Part shown: piece after piece, positions 20,529 to 30,592 of the stretch | How positions within the stretch are numbered: the stretch's first letter is position 1 | Layout: every line of letters starts with the position of its first letter | Assembly (NCBI GenBank): GCA_037179515.1 | Contig: JAXCGZ010013655.1 | Span: forward strand, 7,501 to 45,000 | Reading direction: 5' to 3' | Length of the DNA stretch: 37,500 bases | DNA from: Halocaridina rubra | Taxonomy: Eukaryota > Arthropoda > Malacostraca > Decapoda > Atyidae | Notes under the pieces: generated by a model | Seen by the model: the letters and a program-made list of their open reading frames with translations, nothing else | Databases searched by the model: none | What the model was told of the DNA's origin: nothing | Made by a program: the position numbers and the translations under genes

Positions 20529-20640
20529 TTGTTTATCCCTAAGCTGACTGGCTGAACAGCATGGACTTCCTAAGGAAGCTCACTGTCGATCCTGGGCATT
20601 CCCCCAGAGCTCTCAAGGAGTGCATGAAGTGTTGGTGGCA
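20529..20640 (-). repeat. Dispersed repeat, CAGCTTAGGGA family, copy 1
   Basis: Reverse complement shows GCCACCAACACTTCATGCAC, GAGAGCTCTGGGGGAA and GCTGTTCAGCCAGTCAGCTT in the same order as the copies at 21922-22045 and 29597-29720. The family is unclassified. Confidence 0.65.
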
Positions 20641-21920
20641 TATGTGGTTGTGTGCAGTACTGTCTTCCATATGGTGTCTCCTGGGTTGCTCTGAGTGTCT
20701 GCAGCTAGGAAGAGTCTTTGAGAAATGACTGCCGGAGAGATAATTTTTGGCGTAGAAAAAATTGTGCCATTGTGTGCAATATATTGAGAGATGAGGTGAT
20801 CACTGGAAGACTGAAGCCTCTTTCTGTTGAGCAGTGTAGCTTGTTTCACTGTATTTAACTTCCTAATATCATTTTAATTATCCTGGTGTTGATGCTCATG
20901 CTCACAAGATGGTGTAGTCATTCACCGTCGTACCTTTGTCTTGGGCTACACGTTTTCATTTCACTAACTAGTTGCTAAAAGCTACATTAAAGTGAGAATC
21001 ATGCAGAATCTCATATCAGCCATTTGCAGAATAATTACAAAAATTGTCATGTTTATGAATAACTTTATTAGTTTCTAGTTAATTAGCTATGTTTCTTAAG
21101 TTTTACACTGGAGCAGACATGCTTGTCTCTATTTTGTTTAGTCACAGTATATGTTGAGCTTGACGCTGTTTTTATGATTTAGAATCTTTTCTCAGAATCG
21201 GAATTTTTAAAGAGATAAAGACAAGATCTTGATATCATGTTTATGTGGTTCAGTAGTGGTGATTAATTGGCGATCTGTAAAGACCAGTTTTCTTTCCAAA
21301 TGAAACAATGTGTCCCACTGAATCCAGCTGGGTAGATAAAACTTTAACAGAACCATGGTGGTAGCTTGCCTCGTAAAATAATTTTAATGAAGGATTTGCC
21401 AGCCTTTGGCTTCCCAGTTTCTCATAGTCACTCACTTCGCAGGAAAGATGAATAGATCCATAGTCTCACTTCACAATGGCTAAAGGACTCACAAAGTAAA
21501 ATTTTTAAATGTTTTGATATCCAGGAATATCCCTTTAACCACTTCTTCCACAGTCAATACAAAATCGAAATTATTTCTCCAGCCACCCCTTAGTGATAAC
21601 TAATAGCAATGGGAAGCTGGAGTGGCAGTGTCTTCTGCTTAGCTCCACCCTTCGGAGTTGCAACTCGGAAGAGGAGCAGCGACAGGCAAAACTGCCATGA
21701 CCTTCCCCCAGCACAAGGGGCACAAGAACCTGAGCGAGGCTTCAGTCACCCAAGCGATTACCTCATCTCTTAACACAACAAACACGTTATGACAATAACA
21801 GATTTTATCTACAGTTTGCATTTACCCTCTGGCAACCATTTCTCGAAGACTCCTCTGAGCTGGAGACATTGAGATCAACCCAAAAATAATTACGTTAGTC
21901 TGCACCTCACGTAGCCACAT
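20640..21920. other. Intergenic, no gene recognised
   Basis: No coding exon with family resemblance. The sequence at 21600-21750 is GC-richer and may be an upstream part of the repeat that follows at 21922. Confidence 0.5.
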
Positions 21921-21921
21921 T

Positions 21922-22045
21922 AGGCACCAACACTTCATACATTCCATAACAGCTCTGGGGGAAAAGCCCAAGATCAGCAGTGATCTTCCTTAGTGACTCT
22001 GTGCTGTTTGGCCACGCAGCTTAGGGAACAATTACAACAACTAAT
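21922..22045 (+). repeat. Dispersed repeat, CAGCTTAGGGA family, copy 2
   Basis: Matches copies 1 and 3: GGCACCAACACTTCATACAT, ACAGCTCTGGGGGAAAAGCC, CTTCCTTAGTGACTCTGTGC and GCAGCTTAGGGAACAA, ending in a CAACAACT-like tail. Confidence 0.65.
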
Positions 22046-22277
22046 ATCAGTGGTGTGATAAACACCTTCCAGTTCTGGCCACCTGTCTTGCCTCAAGATA
22101 CATAATTATGTTGGAAAAGCAATAATAAATAAACTGCTCTCAGTGTCATTGTCAGCATATTAATGTTCATAATCGATAAGTTTTCCAGATGACAACTATT
22201 GGGGTTTGTTTTTACATGTGCTTTTAAGTACTGTACATGGTAATTTTTAAGTTTGATCAGTACAAGTTGACTCGGAA

Positions 22278-22476
22278 GGTGGTCATCATGGCGAAGCAGT
22301 AAATGCTCGCGACTTGATTTGTCGGGATGAGGGCCTGGCACGATCTGAGGTTAGAAAGGGCTTTCACTCAGGGTAATGATCACACATGCAAAAATCAAAA
22401 TCCTTCACAAAATGGTATTTTCCTACCTTTTAATAGAAAAGGGAGTCCTTGATGTAAAACCGATCACATCACATCA
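22278..22476 (+). mobile_element. tRNA-derived SINE, diverged copy C
   Basis: The head is degraded (CATGGCGAAGCAGTAAATGC). The body retains CGATCTGAGGTTAGAAAGGG, CACTCAGGGTAATGATCACA and AGAAAAGGGAGTCCTTGATG, with a GTAAAACCGATCACATCACA tail. It sits about 110 bases upstream of the ELP4 coding exon. Confidence 0.75.
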
Positions 22477-22559
22477 CAAGTTGACTAGAAAGAACTTTCT
22501 ACTTACTAAGTAAACCAAAGAATAGATTTTATACTTTTAAAAGTCCCCATTAGATGAAA

Positions 22560-22583
22560 ATTATTTTAACATATGTATTGCAG
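22560..22583 (+). promoter_or_regulatory. Likely splice acceptor before the ELP4 coding exon
   Basis: A T-rich run ending TATTGCAG immediately precedes the ATG. It implies at least one 5' non-coding exon upstream that I cannot locate. Confidence 0.6.
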
Positions 22584-23702
22584 ATGACATCCGTTGGGTC
22601 AGTAAGTAGTTTTCAGAAGAAGGGCAAATCGAAGTCCATATCTATACCTGGCACACGTCCATCTATCCATAATTCGCAGCTTTTGACGTCGACAGGCATA
22701 CCTTCTTTGGATTACCTCTTGGGCGGTGGCCTTCCAGTTGGCTCCATCCTCTTGGTGGAAGAAGACAGATATGATGTGTACAGCAAATTGTTCCTCAAGT
22801 ACTTTTTAGCAGAGGGAGTGATGAATAAGCACATGCTCACTGTCGCTAGCTTAGACATCTCGCCACAAAGCATTACAGAGACTTTACCTGCCCCTGTAGA
22901 TGTAGAACCAAATGAGACTTCAGAATCCTTTGCCAATAATCCCATGACTATTGCATGGCGATATCAAAATCAGAAGTCCCAGCCAACCTCTTTTGGAAGT
23001 AACAGATTCAGTCATAATTACGATCTGACTAAAGTAATGGCGAGAGAACAGACTTTTGAAGCAAATATAGAAAGCTGGAGAATAAACAGTAATGAGTCTC
23101 TACGAAATTCATATTGGCAATTGCTGGAAGCCATAAAAAAACGCATAGAAACGGGAAATATGTCCACACTGGACGGTTCTCCAAAGACAAATGTGTTACG
23201 TCTAGGATTGCATTCCATAGGATCCCCACTCTGGGGCTTAGAATACGGCTTTTATGAAAAAGATCACAAGTGGAAAAATTTAACAACATTTTTCTACGTT
23301 TTAAGAGCTCTAGTTCGTACTTGTTATTCAGTTTGCTTGGTGACTGTTCCATCCCACCTCTTCGTGGATCCTGCTTTAATACTGAGGTTACAATCCATGG
23401 CAGATTTTGTTGTGAGGCTAGAATCCTTTCAGGGATCGGACAAGGAAACTAATCCAGTATTCAAGGATTATCATGGATTGTTTCACGTTGTAAAGCTCGC
23501 TGCTATTAATAGCCTTGTCCCACCGTTATTAGATTCGGTGGACTGGGTCTTCAAACTGAGGAGACATAAACTGACCGTTGAAAAGCTGCATTTGCCACCA
23601 GACTTATCAGACACTGTGAGCAGAAACCAGGAAGATCCAGTGAGAAGTAAAACGGGTCCTACATGTATGGGTGATAAATTACCAAAGCATTTGGATTTTT
23701 AA
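22584..23702 (+). CDS. ELP4: Elongator complex protein 4 (Elp4/PAXNEB)
   Basis: Elp4 is a subunit of the Elp4-Elp5-Elp6 ring of Elongator, which binds tRNA and supports cm5-type modification of wobble uridine U34; it acts mainly in the cytoplasm. The frame gives 372 residues, close to the usual animal length. Visible landmarks: STGIPSLDYLLGGGLPVGSI at residues 36-55 (a degenerate RecA-like P-loop region), LGLHSIGSPLWG mid-protein, VLRALVRTCYSVCLVTVPSH, LESFQGSDKETNPVFKDYHG, then KLHLPPDLSDTVSR and the family's C-terminal HLDF. The start is chosen at 22584 because ATG directly follows a strong acceptor (pyrimidine-rich stretch, TATTGCAG ending 22583). An in-frame ATG at 22554 lies inside that presumed intron. 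The whole protein is in one exon, whereas many animal ELP4 genes have several introns, so a retrocopy is possible. A diverged SINE lies just upstream. Confidence 0.95.
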   Translation: MTSVGSVSSFQKKGKSKSISIPGTRPSIHNSQLLTSTGIPSLDYLLGGGLPVGSILLVEEDRYDVYSKLFLKYFLAEGVMNKHMLTVASLDISPQSITETLPAPVDVEPNETSESFANNPMTIAWRYQNQKSQPTSFGSNRFSHNYDLTKVMAREQTFEANIESWRINSNESLRNSYWQLLEAIKKRIETGNMSTLDGSPKTNVLRLGLHSIGSPLWGLEYGFYEKDHKWKNLTTFFYVLRALVRTCYSVCLVTVPSHLFVDPALILRLQSMADFVVRLESFQGSDKETNPVFKDYHGLFHVVKLAAINSLVPPLLDSVDWVFKLRRHKLTVEKLHLPPDLSDTVSRNQEDPVRSKTGPTCMGDKLPKHLDF

Positions 23703-24134
23703 AAAATAATCAAATTTAATATATGCTTGTGCAGTTATGGTCAGAATGTGCTATTATTCACTCAAATTATTTTACAGAGCAAATATGCCTTGTACATAGA
23801 GGCTTACAAATATCATGTTAATTCTAGCATCATGTAATTTATATTATCCATTGCCCATAATTTAATATAGAATTTGTCAGTTACTACAAAACTCTTCTTG
23901 TGCAATTTATATGAAAAACTAAATTGAAATTTGTTTAATTATTACAGTAATAATTTTTGCCTCTTTAAAATTATTATTTATCTTTATTGTTTCTTCTGTA
24001 AATAAGGGTTTGAAACTGTATACTGTATTTTATTATTCACATATCCATCTGGGCTGCATAAACAGGTTATACAGTGTTAAATTTTGAAACTAAAACTTCC
24101 TTGTACTAAGATTCAATTGACAACTTGTTTGACC

Positions 24135-24140
24135 AATAAA
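24135..24140 (+). promoter_or_regulatory. Candidate ELP4 poly(A) signal
   Basis: AATAAA lies 433 bases after the ELP4 stop, in AT-rich sequence consistent with a 3' UTR. It is the first canonical hexamer I see downstream. Confidence 0.45.
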
Positions 24141-24189
24141 TTTTATGTTAAAGATATCCAGATATTCCGGATTGCAGGTATGGTATTTT

Positions 24190-24315
24190 GGCCCTCGCTG
24201 GGTTTCGAACCTAAAACATATAATTAGTGTGCCAAGGCACTACCAACTTTCAGACCTTCAGTGGTGTAGTTGGTAGTGCCTTGGTGCACTAATTATCTTA
24301 GGTTCAAAACCCCAA
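24190..24315. repeat. Head-to-head tRNA-like palindrome
   Basis: The right arm reads GTGGTGTAGTTGGTAGTGCC, then TTGGTGCACTAATTAT and GGTTCAAAACCCC, an A-box/B-box spacing typical of tRNA-derived promoters. The left arm is its imperfect reverse complement (GTTTCGAACCTAAAAC ... GCCAAGGCACTACCAAC). The two heads are separated by about 14 bases. It is not a canonical tRNA, as no acceptor stem is evident; it is more likely a pair of tRNA-derived SINE heads of a family distinct from copy A. Confidence 0.75.
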
Positions 24316-25058
24316 GGGGAAAAATGTATTTCAATATTGATGGCAAGGGAAAAAGTTCTAATTGCAGCTGCTTAACCCTTTTCCTGCTACTTTCCCATTT
24401 GTGGAGCATATTCTTTCGTGAGGAAGATTACAAGCTTTCCACGAAGAAGCGCAGATAATTTCAAATTATTTCACCATTCTCTTGGGTAGTAATGAAGTGG
24501 AAGGAAATATCTGGCATCTGTTATAATGATACCATACATGAGCCAGTGTTTTAAGCAATCTAGGGAATCACTAGCTTTTATAGTGTCAAGGAAGGCAGTA
24601 CAAGACTTTCGTGCTGAGGTGCCAGAGTTCACTCGTGTATTGAGTTGTAATTAACTTTTATAAGTCACAAGAAAAGGATTAACAGGTAATATTTTGTATA
24701 CATTTCCAGCCAGACTGGAATGAGTAGATATTATTTAAGCAAAGGGCTCCAAATTCATATTTGCAAAAGATGAAACTTCTTTCAATGCAAGGTAATAATG
24801 TCTTGCTTCCATGATACTTGTGTGGATTCATAGGTATATGAAATAGTCTTTGCACTGTCCCATAATTATGTGCAACATAGAAGGTCCTCCTTAGATTAGC
24901 TTTACCCCGTTGGTCTTGACATCCATTTTACGGAACAGGGACACGATATAAATTAACAAAAAAGCCTGTTGAAAAGGTACTTAGGAGGGAAAATTAACTC
25001 AGAAAAATTGTATTCATTAATCAATAACACGCAACAAAACTACAAAAGTATAATTGTT

Positions 25059-25400
25059 GATGAAACTATTAACTACAAGACGAACACAACTTGGTTTTTC
25101 TTGAAGGAACCTATTAAGATGACATGGCATTTATAATTAAGAATAAATTAGGATGAAACTATTAATTGAAAGTGAATATAATATGATCTTTCATGAATGT
25201 AATAAATTAGGATGTCATGGCATTCATAAATAACAAGACGAAGGCAATATTGTCTTTCGTGAATGTAAAAAATAATGATGTCATGGCATTCATAAATAAG
25301 AATAAATCTTGATGAAACTATTAATTACAAGATGAAAACTATAGTAGTTCATGAATGTAGAAATTGGATGTCATGACCTTCATAAATAAGAATTAATCCT
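25059..25400. repeat. Imperfect tandem array with inverted partner at 25551-25584
   Basis: Units begin GATGAAACTATTAA(C/T)TACAAG (25059, 25152, 25310; a shortened CAAGACGAAGGC unit at about 25234) and end GATGTCATGGCATTCATAAA TAAGAATAAAT. The ending is present in reverse orientation at 25551-25584 (GGATTTATTCTTATTTATGA, ATGCCATGACAT). The rest of 24.3-26.2 kb shows no gene. Confidence 0.75.
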
Positions 25401-26249
25401 TAGTATCCATTGGGAATTTGAACACACCACAGGAAAAAAGCAAACAGGAGAAGATTTGAAAATGTGCAACTTTCCTTATGCCCAAGGTTGAACCATTGTT
25501 AAGTTAGCTACAAAAAACTTTTGAAATATGATTTTCATCAGGACATCTTCAGGATTTATTCTTATTTATGAATGCCATGACATGGGAAACCATATACTGT
25601 ATAACATTTTGTAATGTGGTATGTTAGTATTTGCACCAGAGTGACTTCTACTTTCAGCAAACCTTTAAATGAGGCCACCTTGGTAAAGTATGCGCGGAAC
25701 TACCAGTATTCCATTCTGTGGCTAGGTATGCGAGGAAAGAATACTAGGAACTGCACACAGTTGCAGAGAAAATATTCACACTTCCTAATTCAACTCACAA
25801 AGCAACAGTTCAGTGAGATACTGTAATCATACCAAGGAATCTATTTTTTCATATTCCAAAAGTAATTCATCAATTATTTCTATATACCAAATAAATGTCA
25901 TCATGGCAACATTTTTTATTCATTTATAGAGCTTAATAAGCCGTGCAAACAGAAATTAATGACAATTTTAGCTAAATTTTGTATATATCCAGTATTAACA
26001 TAAGGATTTAACATATGGTTATAAAAACAAAATTGCTTGGTTGTACAAAGAAGCACCTTTTTAATGTACGTTTTCTTATCTTTGAACTTTCCTACAGTAC
26101 AGTCAATATGCCTTGGCTATGGCAAGTTGAAAAATTATTTACTGAACACAAGTAACAGGTACTATGGGATGAAATACAGTTTAGGTATTTTTTTAAGTAC
26201 TAGCAAAACTATAAGGGTAAGATTGGGAGTTTAGGAGAGTTAGGTGCAG

Positions 26250-26402
26250 CCATTTTGGCACAAACCCTACTTGGCGTGGCCATTTTGTCGCAAACCCTAT
26301 TTGGTGTTGCGATTTTGGCACAAACCCTATTCGGCATGGCTGTTTTGGTGCAAACCCTATTCACCATGAACGTTTCTGCGCAAACTTTAAACGTCGTGGC
26401 AG
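26250..26402. repeat. 30-base minisatellite, about five copies, open on both strands
   Basis: GCACAAACCCTA(C/T)T-like units recur every 30 bases (starts about 26259, 26289, 26319, 26349, 26379) with AT(T/G)TTGG between. Because 30 is a multiple of three, frames stay open on both strands, giving a decapeptide repeat of the type QTLFGVAILA (+) or NRVCAKMATP (-). No splice signals, signal peptide or family match were seen, so I do not call a gene. Confidence 0.85.
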
Positions 26403-26721
26403 CTAACTTGAGATTAAGCTCAGCGTCGAAAAGGTCCTGCGCCAAAATGGGTCATACTGTAAGAGTGGACATAAATAAAGAAAAACTAACTGGTTCCTGT
26501 ATGGACGTTTAAACTATAAAGCAAATGTAACCAACCAAGATATAAAAAAAAAAAGTTACATAGAACCCTGTCACATAGATATTTATAAACCTTCGTTGAC
26601 TTCAGGCAGGCAGGGGCAATCTGCAGCCCGTGGGGGACTTCCTGAAACCAGTGGTCACTAAATTAACTGGAAGGACTCCACCTTAATCTATGCTAGTAAT
26701 TATTATTATCGTATTAGTCTT

Positions 26722-26912
26722 TTGTATGGCCGCTGTGGCTGGGTTGGTAGTGCACGACTTTGATTCGTCAGGTCGTTGGTTTGAGACCCGCCATCGGTCT
26801 GAGGTTAGGACATTCGCTTGGAGTAACGGCTGCACTGCCAGCACCAAAGTCCCTCGAAAGAAGACACTGTCCTAGCCCTTAATAGGCAAGGGAACATGTG
26901 ATGTAATATCAA
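26722..26912 (+). mobile_element. tRNA-derived SINE, diverged copy D
   Basis: The head has GTGGCTGGGTTGGTAGTGCA and GGTTTGAGACCCGCCATCGG (A/B boxes). The body has GGTCTGAGGTTAGGACATTC and TGTCCTAGCCCTTAATAGGC, and the tail GATGTAATATC. The TTGATTCGTCAGGTCG between the boxes is shared with copy B, marking a subfamily different from copies A, E and G. Confidence 0.78.
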
Positions 26913-27389
26913 ATTGTATAAGAAGAGATGGGATTGAGTTCTAAACTTTGATTCCAAGAAAAATTAAAAGGAGGATTATTAGTGATGAATATCTATTTTT
27001 GCGCACATATAATCTTTCAGTATTAAAGTTTCTTGAAGTGAATTAGAGCTATGGGACTTTTCCTTGACAGATTTTAAGCATAATTTAAACCACTGAAGTT
27101 TCCTAAAAATTTATTATCGCGTTTTTCTTTTACTTTATATAACTCCTGTATTCTTTCTTTGCTTATGCAAGTTTTTAAGTGGAAAAGGATATAAATTACA
27201 GCTAGAATACTACTAATATTTCTAGTTAATCTAAGCAGAATCTAATCAGTTAACCAAAAAAATATTGTACTTCAAGAATGGATTTTTCTTGCCAATTCGA
27301 GTTACACTTAAATTGAGATAGCTTTTCTATACCAAATTATTGCTGGTCTAATTTACCTTTATGATTGAAGAAAAATATATTTTTAGGGG

Positions 27390-27555
27390 GTAAAGCAGCC
27401 GTTGCTATCAGGCCTCACAGCAGAAGACTTTTGTCCACCTACCCTGCAGATAACCCGAGTAGGATGGTAGGAGCGACTGAAGTGTGTTTTAGCTTGTGGA
27501 ATGAGTGCTCTTTGACTCGGCCACCTACCTTACAAGAGGGAATGGGGCCATGCAT
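27390..27555 (+). repeat. Dispersed repeat ending CGGCCACCTACCTTACAAGA
   Basis: The tail TTTGACTCGGCCACCTACCT followed by TACAAGAGGGAATGGGGCCA matches the ends at 385-445 and 4700-4752. Its 5' part (GTAAAGCAGCCGTTGCTATC ...) was not found elsewhere in the window. Bases 27750-28580 show no gene. Confidence 0.5.
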
Positions 27556-28584
27556 ATGAAAAAAAAAATTCAATGCAAATGAAGTTTTCACACAGGCTGG
27601 GCAAGATTAATTTTAGGAATAATCTATCAATCCTACTTCGAACCTCCTGACCGGTTATAAAGTTACAGGGAAAATGTTTCAGAAAAGTCACAATTTTGGC
27701 TAGGAAAAAAGTCACAGGTTAGGTTAGACTTTTTTCCTGTGACTTTTTTACCTGGATCAAACCTATGGCACGACAGGTATTAACAGCTAAACTATCCTTA
27801 AACAGCTTTCCTGTAGTTGGACCATAAATACATCTGAAATACAAATCATTAACCTTCAATTTTCTTTTCTGGCATTATAAAACTAATGTAAAAAAAAAAA
27901 TTTCACTTTCACATTGACAAAAGGCTAAAATACTGTCATACAAGCCATGATCAAGTCGTAGAATAATTATATACTTATAACTCGAAATAACTAAACTGTA
28001 TTTTTTACATCTTATAACATTATCTAAGACTGAAAACCAACATAATAAGTTTCAACAAACTTGCATTTGGCAAAATACAAAATAATTTACCATATGTAAC
28101 ACCCAACAAGATGTTCAACAATAATATTAATTCTTGAGATTTAACAATAAACAACGGTTATAAATGCCTGTCTAATATAAACATGTACTAGGGTTTGTTT
28201 AGTAACAGAAAATTTAGTAAATGGAAACAAGAAATTCTTTGATTCAAAGTAAAAAGAATAAAAAATATCAGTAGAGTTACTTAATACATTAATCATTACT
28301 ACTTCAAAATCTACACCTGAAATAATTACTTCTGTAGAAAAAAATGCTAATAATTAACTTCTAATCCTCACTATATTGAGTATTGGCACATACCTTTGAA
28401 AACTTTAACTAAATCATGAAGCCAATTTGGGAAACACTGTACAAACCCAAAATGCAACTGAATGTAATACATTTAGCTCTGAAAAGCAAAATCAGCTATG
28501 TTTAACAAAAATGTAACCCATATAGGGGGTTATTTTTTTTTTTTGCGTATTGGTTTAATGACTTTATATGTACAAAAATCATTC

Positions 28585-29127
28585 CTAACTCTGAATTACA
28601 AGTACTGTTGGTGGCACAGTGGAACCGGCAGTGGCCCAGGCTTCACCAAAAGTGTTGGCTTCCATCATGTTTTTGGCACAGAAGTAAGTGAGTTGTGTTC
28701 CCCGCAGGAGGATGTCGGTAAATGCCTAGTTAAATATAAAGGTTCATAAAATTTGCAAGTGTAAACAGTGTCATTATATATAAACAATTCAGACTTGAAA
28801 AATAACGTGAAGTCAAGTAAATAAGCAAGGAAAGTTGATAAATACATAACAACCAATACAGTAATTAATTCAAGATTTACATACGAGGAATTTCAGACAT
28901 TTAACAAAAGTCACACTTACTGCAAGTGGTTGGAAACACACGGTGAATGGAATCAGCATAATGTACCACCAAGCGCAGAATCCAGCCACCCATACTGCAG
29001 CGAGCAAGAGTAAAATTATCCATATGACCTGCCAGAGAACCCCTCCAGATCCTGTGCGTCCCTCACCGCCGCTCGCAGCTCCGCTAGCGGTTCCATAGCC
29101 TTCCCCACTTCCTTCACCAACTCCCAT
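28585..29127 (-). CDS. Small glycine-rich membrane protein, two coding exons, unknown function
   Basis: Exon 1 runs 29127-28921 (ATG to codon 69); exon 2 runs 28725-28585 (codons 70-115, stop TAG 28587-28585). The 195-base intron 28920-28726 starts GTAAGT and ends AACTAG, phase 0. The protein is 115 residues: a Gly/Ser-rich N-terminus (1-29), a hydrophobic helix VLWQVIWIILLLLAAVWVAG (30-49) running into FCAWWYIMLIPFTVCF (50-65), then a hydrophilic tail with LTYFCAKNMMEANTFGEAW. Conserved-looking Cys residues at 51, 64 and 85 and the FCA..Y...IPF...C pattern suggest a real family. I have the impression of similar small arthropod proteins but cannot name one. The C-terminal 16 residues may be less reliable. 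A 5' acceptor (TTACTTTTCAG ending 29149) lies 22 bases before the ATG, so the leader is spliced. It converges with ELP4. Confidence 0.72.
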
Positions 29128-29596
29128 GATTCTGTTTTACACAGCCACCTGAAAAGTAACAAGTTAAATTTTTTGTCTTCAGTAGAGATGCCAGGGTGAA
29201 AACTGTAGCAAAAAGAATTTGAGGCAGTAGAGGGTTAATATATCTGGTACATCCTCGCCTCCTCTGCCAGTTGCTTTGGGGAAAGTAAACTTAGTCAAGG
29301 AGGGATTTTCTAGTTTCCTGGTCCCATATCCTTTATATGGTTCTTACATCACAAGGAATACAAGTGTAGAAGTCTCTCTTCCTTATCACCTCCTATGGCA
29401 CATATAAAGAAATTGCCCAGATGGAATCCATCCTTCTGAACCCTTCCTTTTCCTTGAAAACAGAGTCCATCCAGTCAGGCCTTCTGAGCTAACAGATGTG
29501 GCTGGACAACTCCGTTCGTAATGCTTGTCCAGGAAGTTATATATCACTGCATACAGTTAAGCACATTGTGGAAGGCTGCACCACTTACAGCCACAT

Positions 29597-29720
29597 ACAC
29601 CAATAACACAACATACACTCCCTGAGAGCTCTGTGGGAAAGCATGGGAATTGGCAGTGCCCTTCCCTAGATACTCGGAGCGGTTCAGCCAGACAGCTTAG
29701 GGAACATCAACAACAACACT
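29597..29720 (+). repeat. Dispersed repeat, CAGCTTAGGGA family, copy 3
   Basis: Shares ACACTCCCTGAGAGCTCTGT, GGTTCAGCCAGACAGCTTAG and a GGGAACATCAACAACAAC tail with copies 1 and 2. It lies in the proposed 5' intron of the small-protein gene, antisense to it. Confidence 0.62.
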
Positions 29721-30228
29721 TATGATTTGAAGGCAGATGTCTCCAACTACCTCTCTACATTAGGAGAGTGATGATTGATATTAGCCCACTGTGTTACTAT
29801 GCAAGCATGACTTTGCCTCTTTTCTCATATACTATTCCACTCTAACAGCTATATGCATTTTTTTTCAAGGATGATAAATGTTACTGGTTCCAATTTATTT
29901 AATAAAAAATTTCTCCTAGTTTTCATAATGTATAAAGCTGAGCAAGCTTGACCTATTATGACTGAATTTCTTGAATTACTTAGTATTTGGCACACTCCAC
30001 ATCACTTATCAAAATAGGTTACAATTTTATTGCATATATACTTTGATCACCAATCCCTTGTAAAGGGTAAAAAAAAATAAACTAGCGTTCAGTTTATTTG
30101 TCAATGGCCTAGGATCCAATGACTTTAAAGACTGAGGCCGATCTGTCTCCGGAAATGTATAAAAATAGTAAAGGCAGCATATGCTTTCTTAAACATAATA
30201 GTGGCCTTAAGCACTTAAACAAGAGAAA

Positions 30229-30592
30229 CTGGAAAAAGTTGAAAGAAATGCTACGAAGCTGGTGACAGAGATAAGCAATCTCAGTTATAAGAAAAGACTG
30301 AGGGAGCTAGGCTTATCATCACTTGAAGCTGTAGGAAAGAGGGGGATATGGTGACTGTTTTTAAATATTTTTATGTTTTTGACAGAGAGGAGAGGGAGCG
30401 ATCAATTGGGATGGCAGGCTTTAGAACAGGAGGTAATAATTTAAAGTATCGTAAGAAAAAAATTTTGGCAGGTTGTAAGGAACTACTTTTTTAGGGTAAG
30501 AATAGTTGAGTGGAATTCGTCAAGAGAGGAAACAGTTAATTTCAAGTGAATTCAGAGTTTTAAGAACAGATATAAATGTCAATGAGTTAAGA
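30229..30592 (+). pseudogene. Old LINE reverse-transcriptase C-terminal relic
   Basis: The + strand reads LEKVERNATKLVTEISNLSY then KKRLRELGLSSLE, matching the LERVQRR.TK...N..Y..RLK.LGL.SLE pattern visible in the CR1-like ORF2 at 10.4 kb. After a frameshift near 30345, MVTVFKYFYVFDRE and a GGNNLKYRKKK segment follow, then several stops. It is far more decayed than the CR1-like element at 9.9-14 kb and is probably a different, older CR1/L2-type family. Confidence 0.72.

Noticed and set aside
26209..26445. Protein-coding gene on the minus strand with decapeptide repeats
   Set aside because: Openness follows from the 30-base period. No splice sites, promoter or family resemblance were found; kept only as a repeat and a finding.
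28870..28920. Extension of the small membrane protein past codon 69 into VSVTFVKCLKFLVCKS
   Set aside because: A consensus donor GTAAGT begins exactly there, and the phase-matched downstream exon gives a better continuation.
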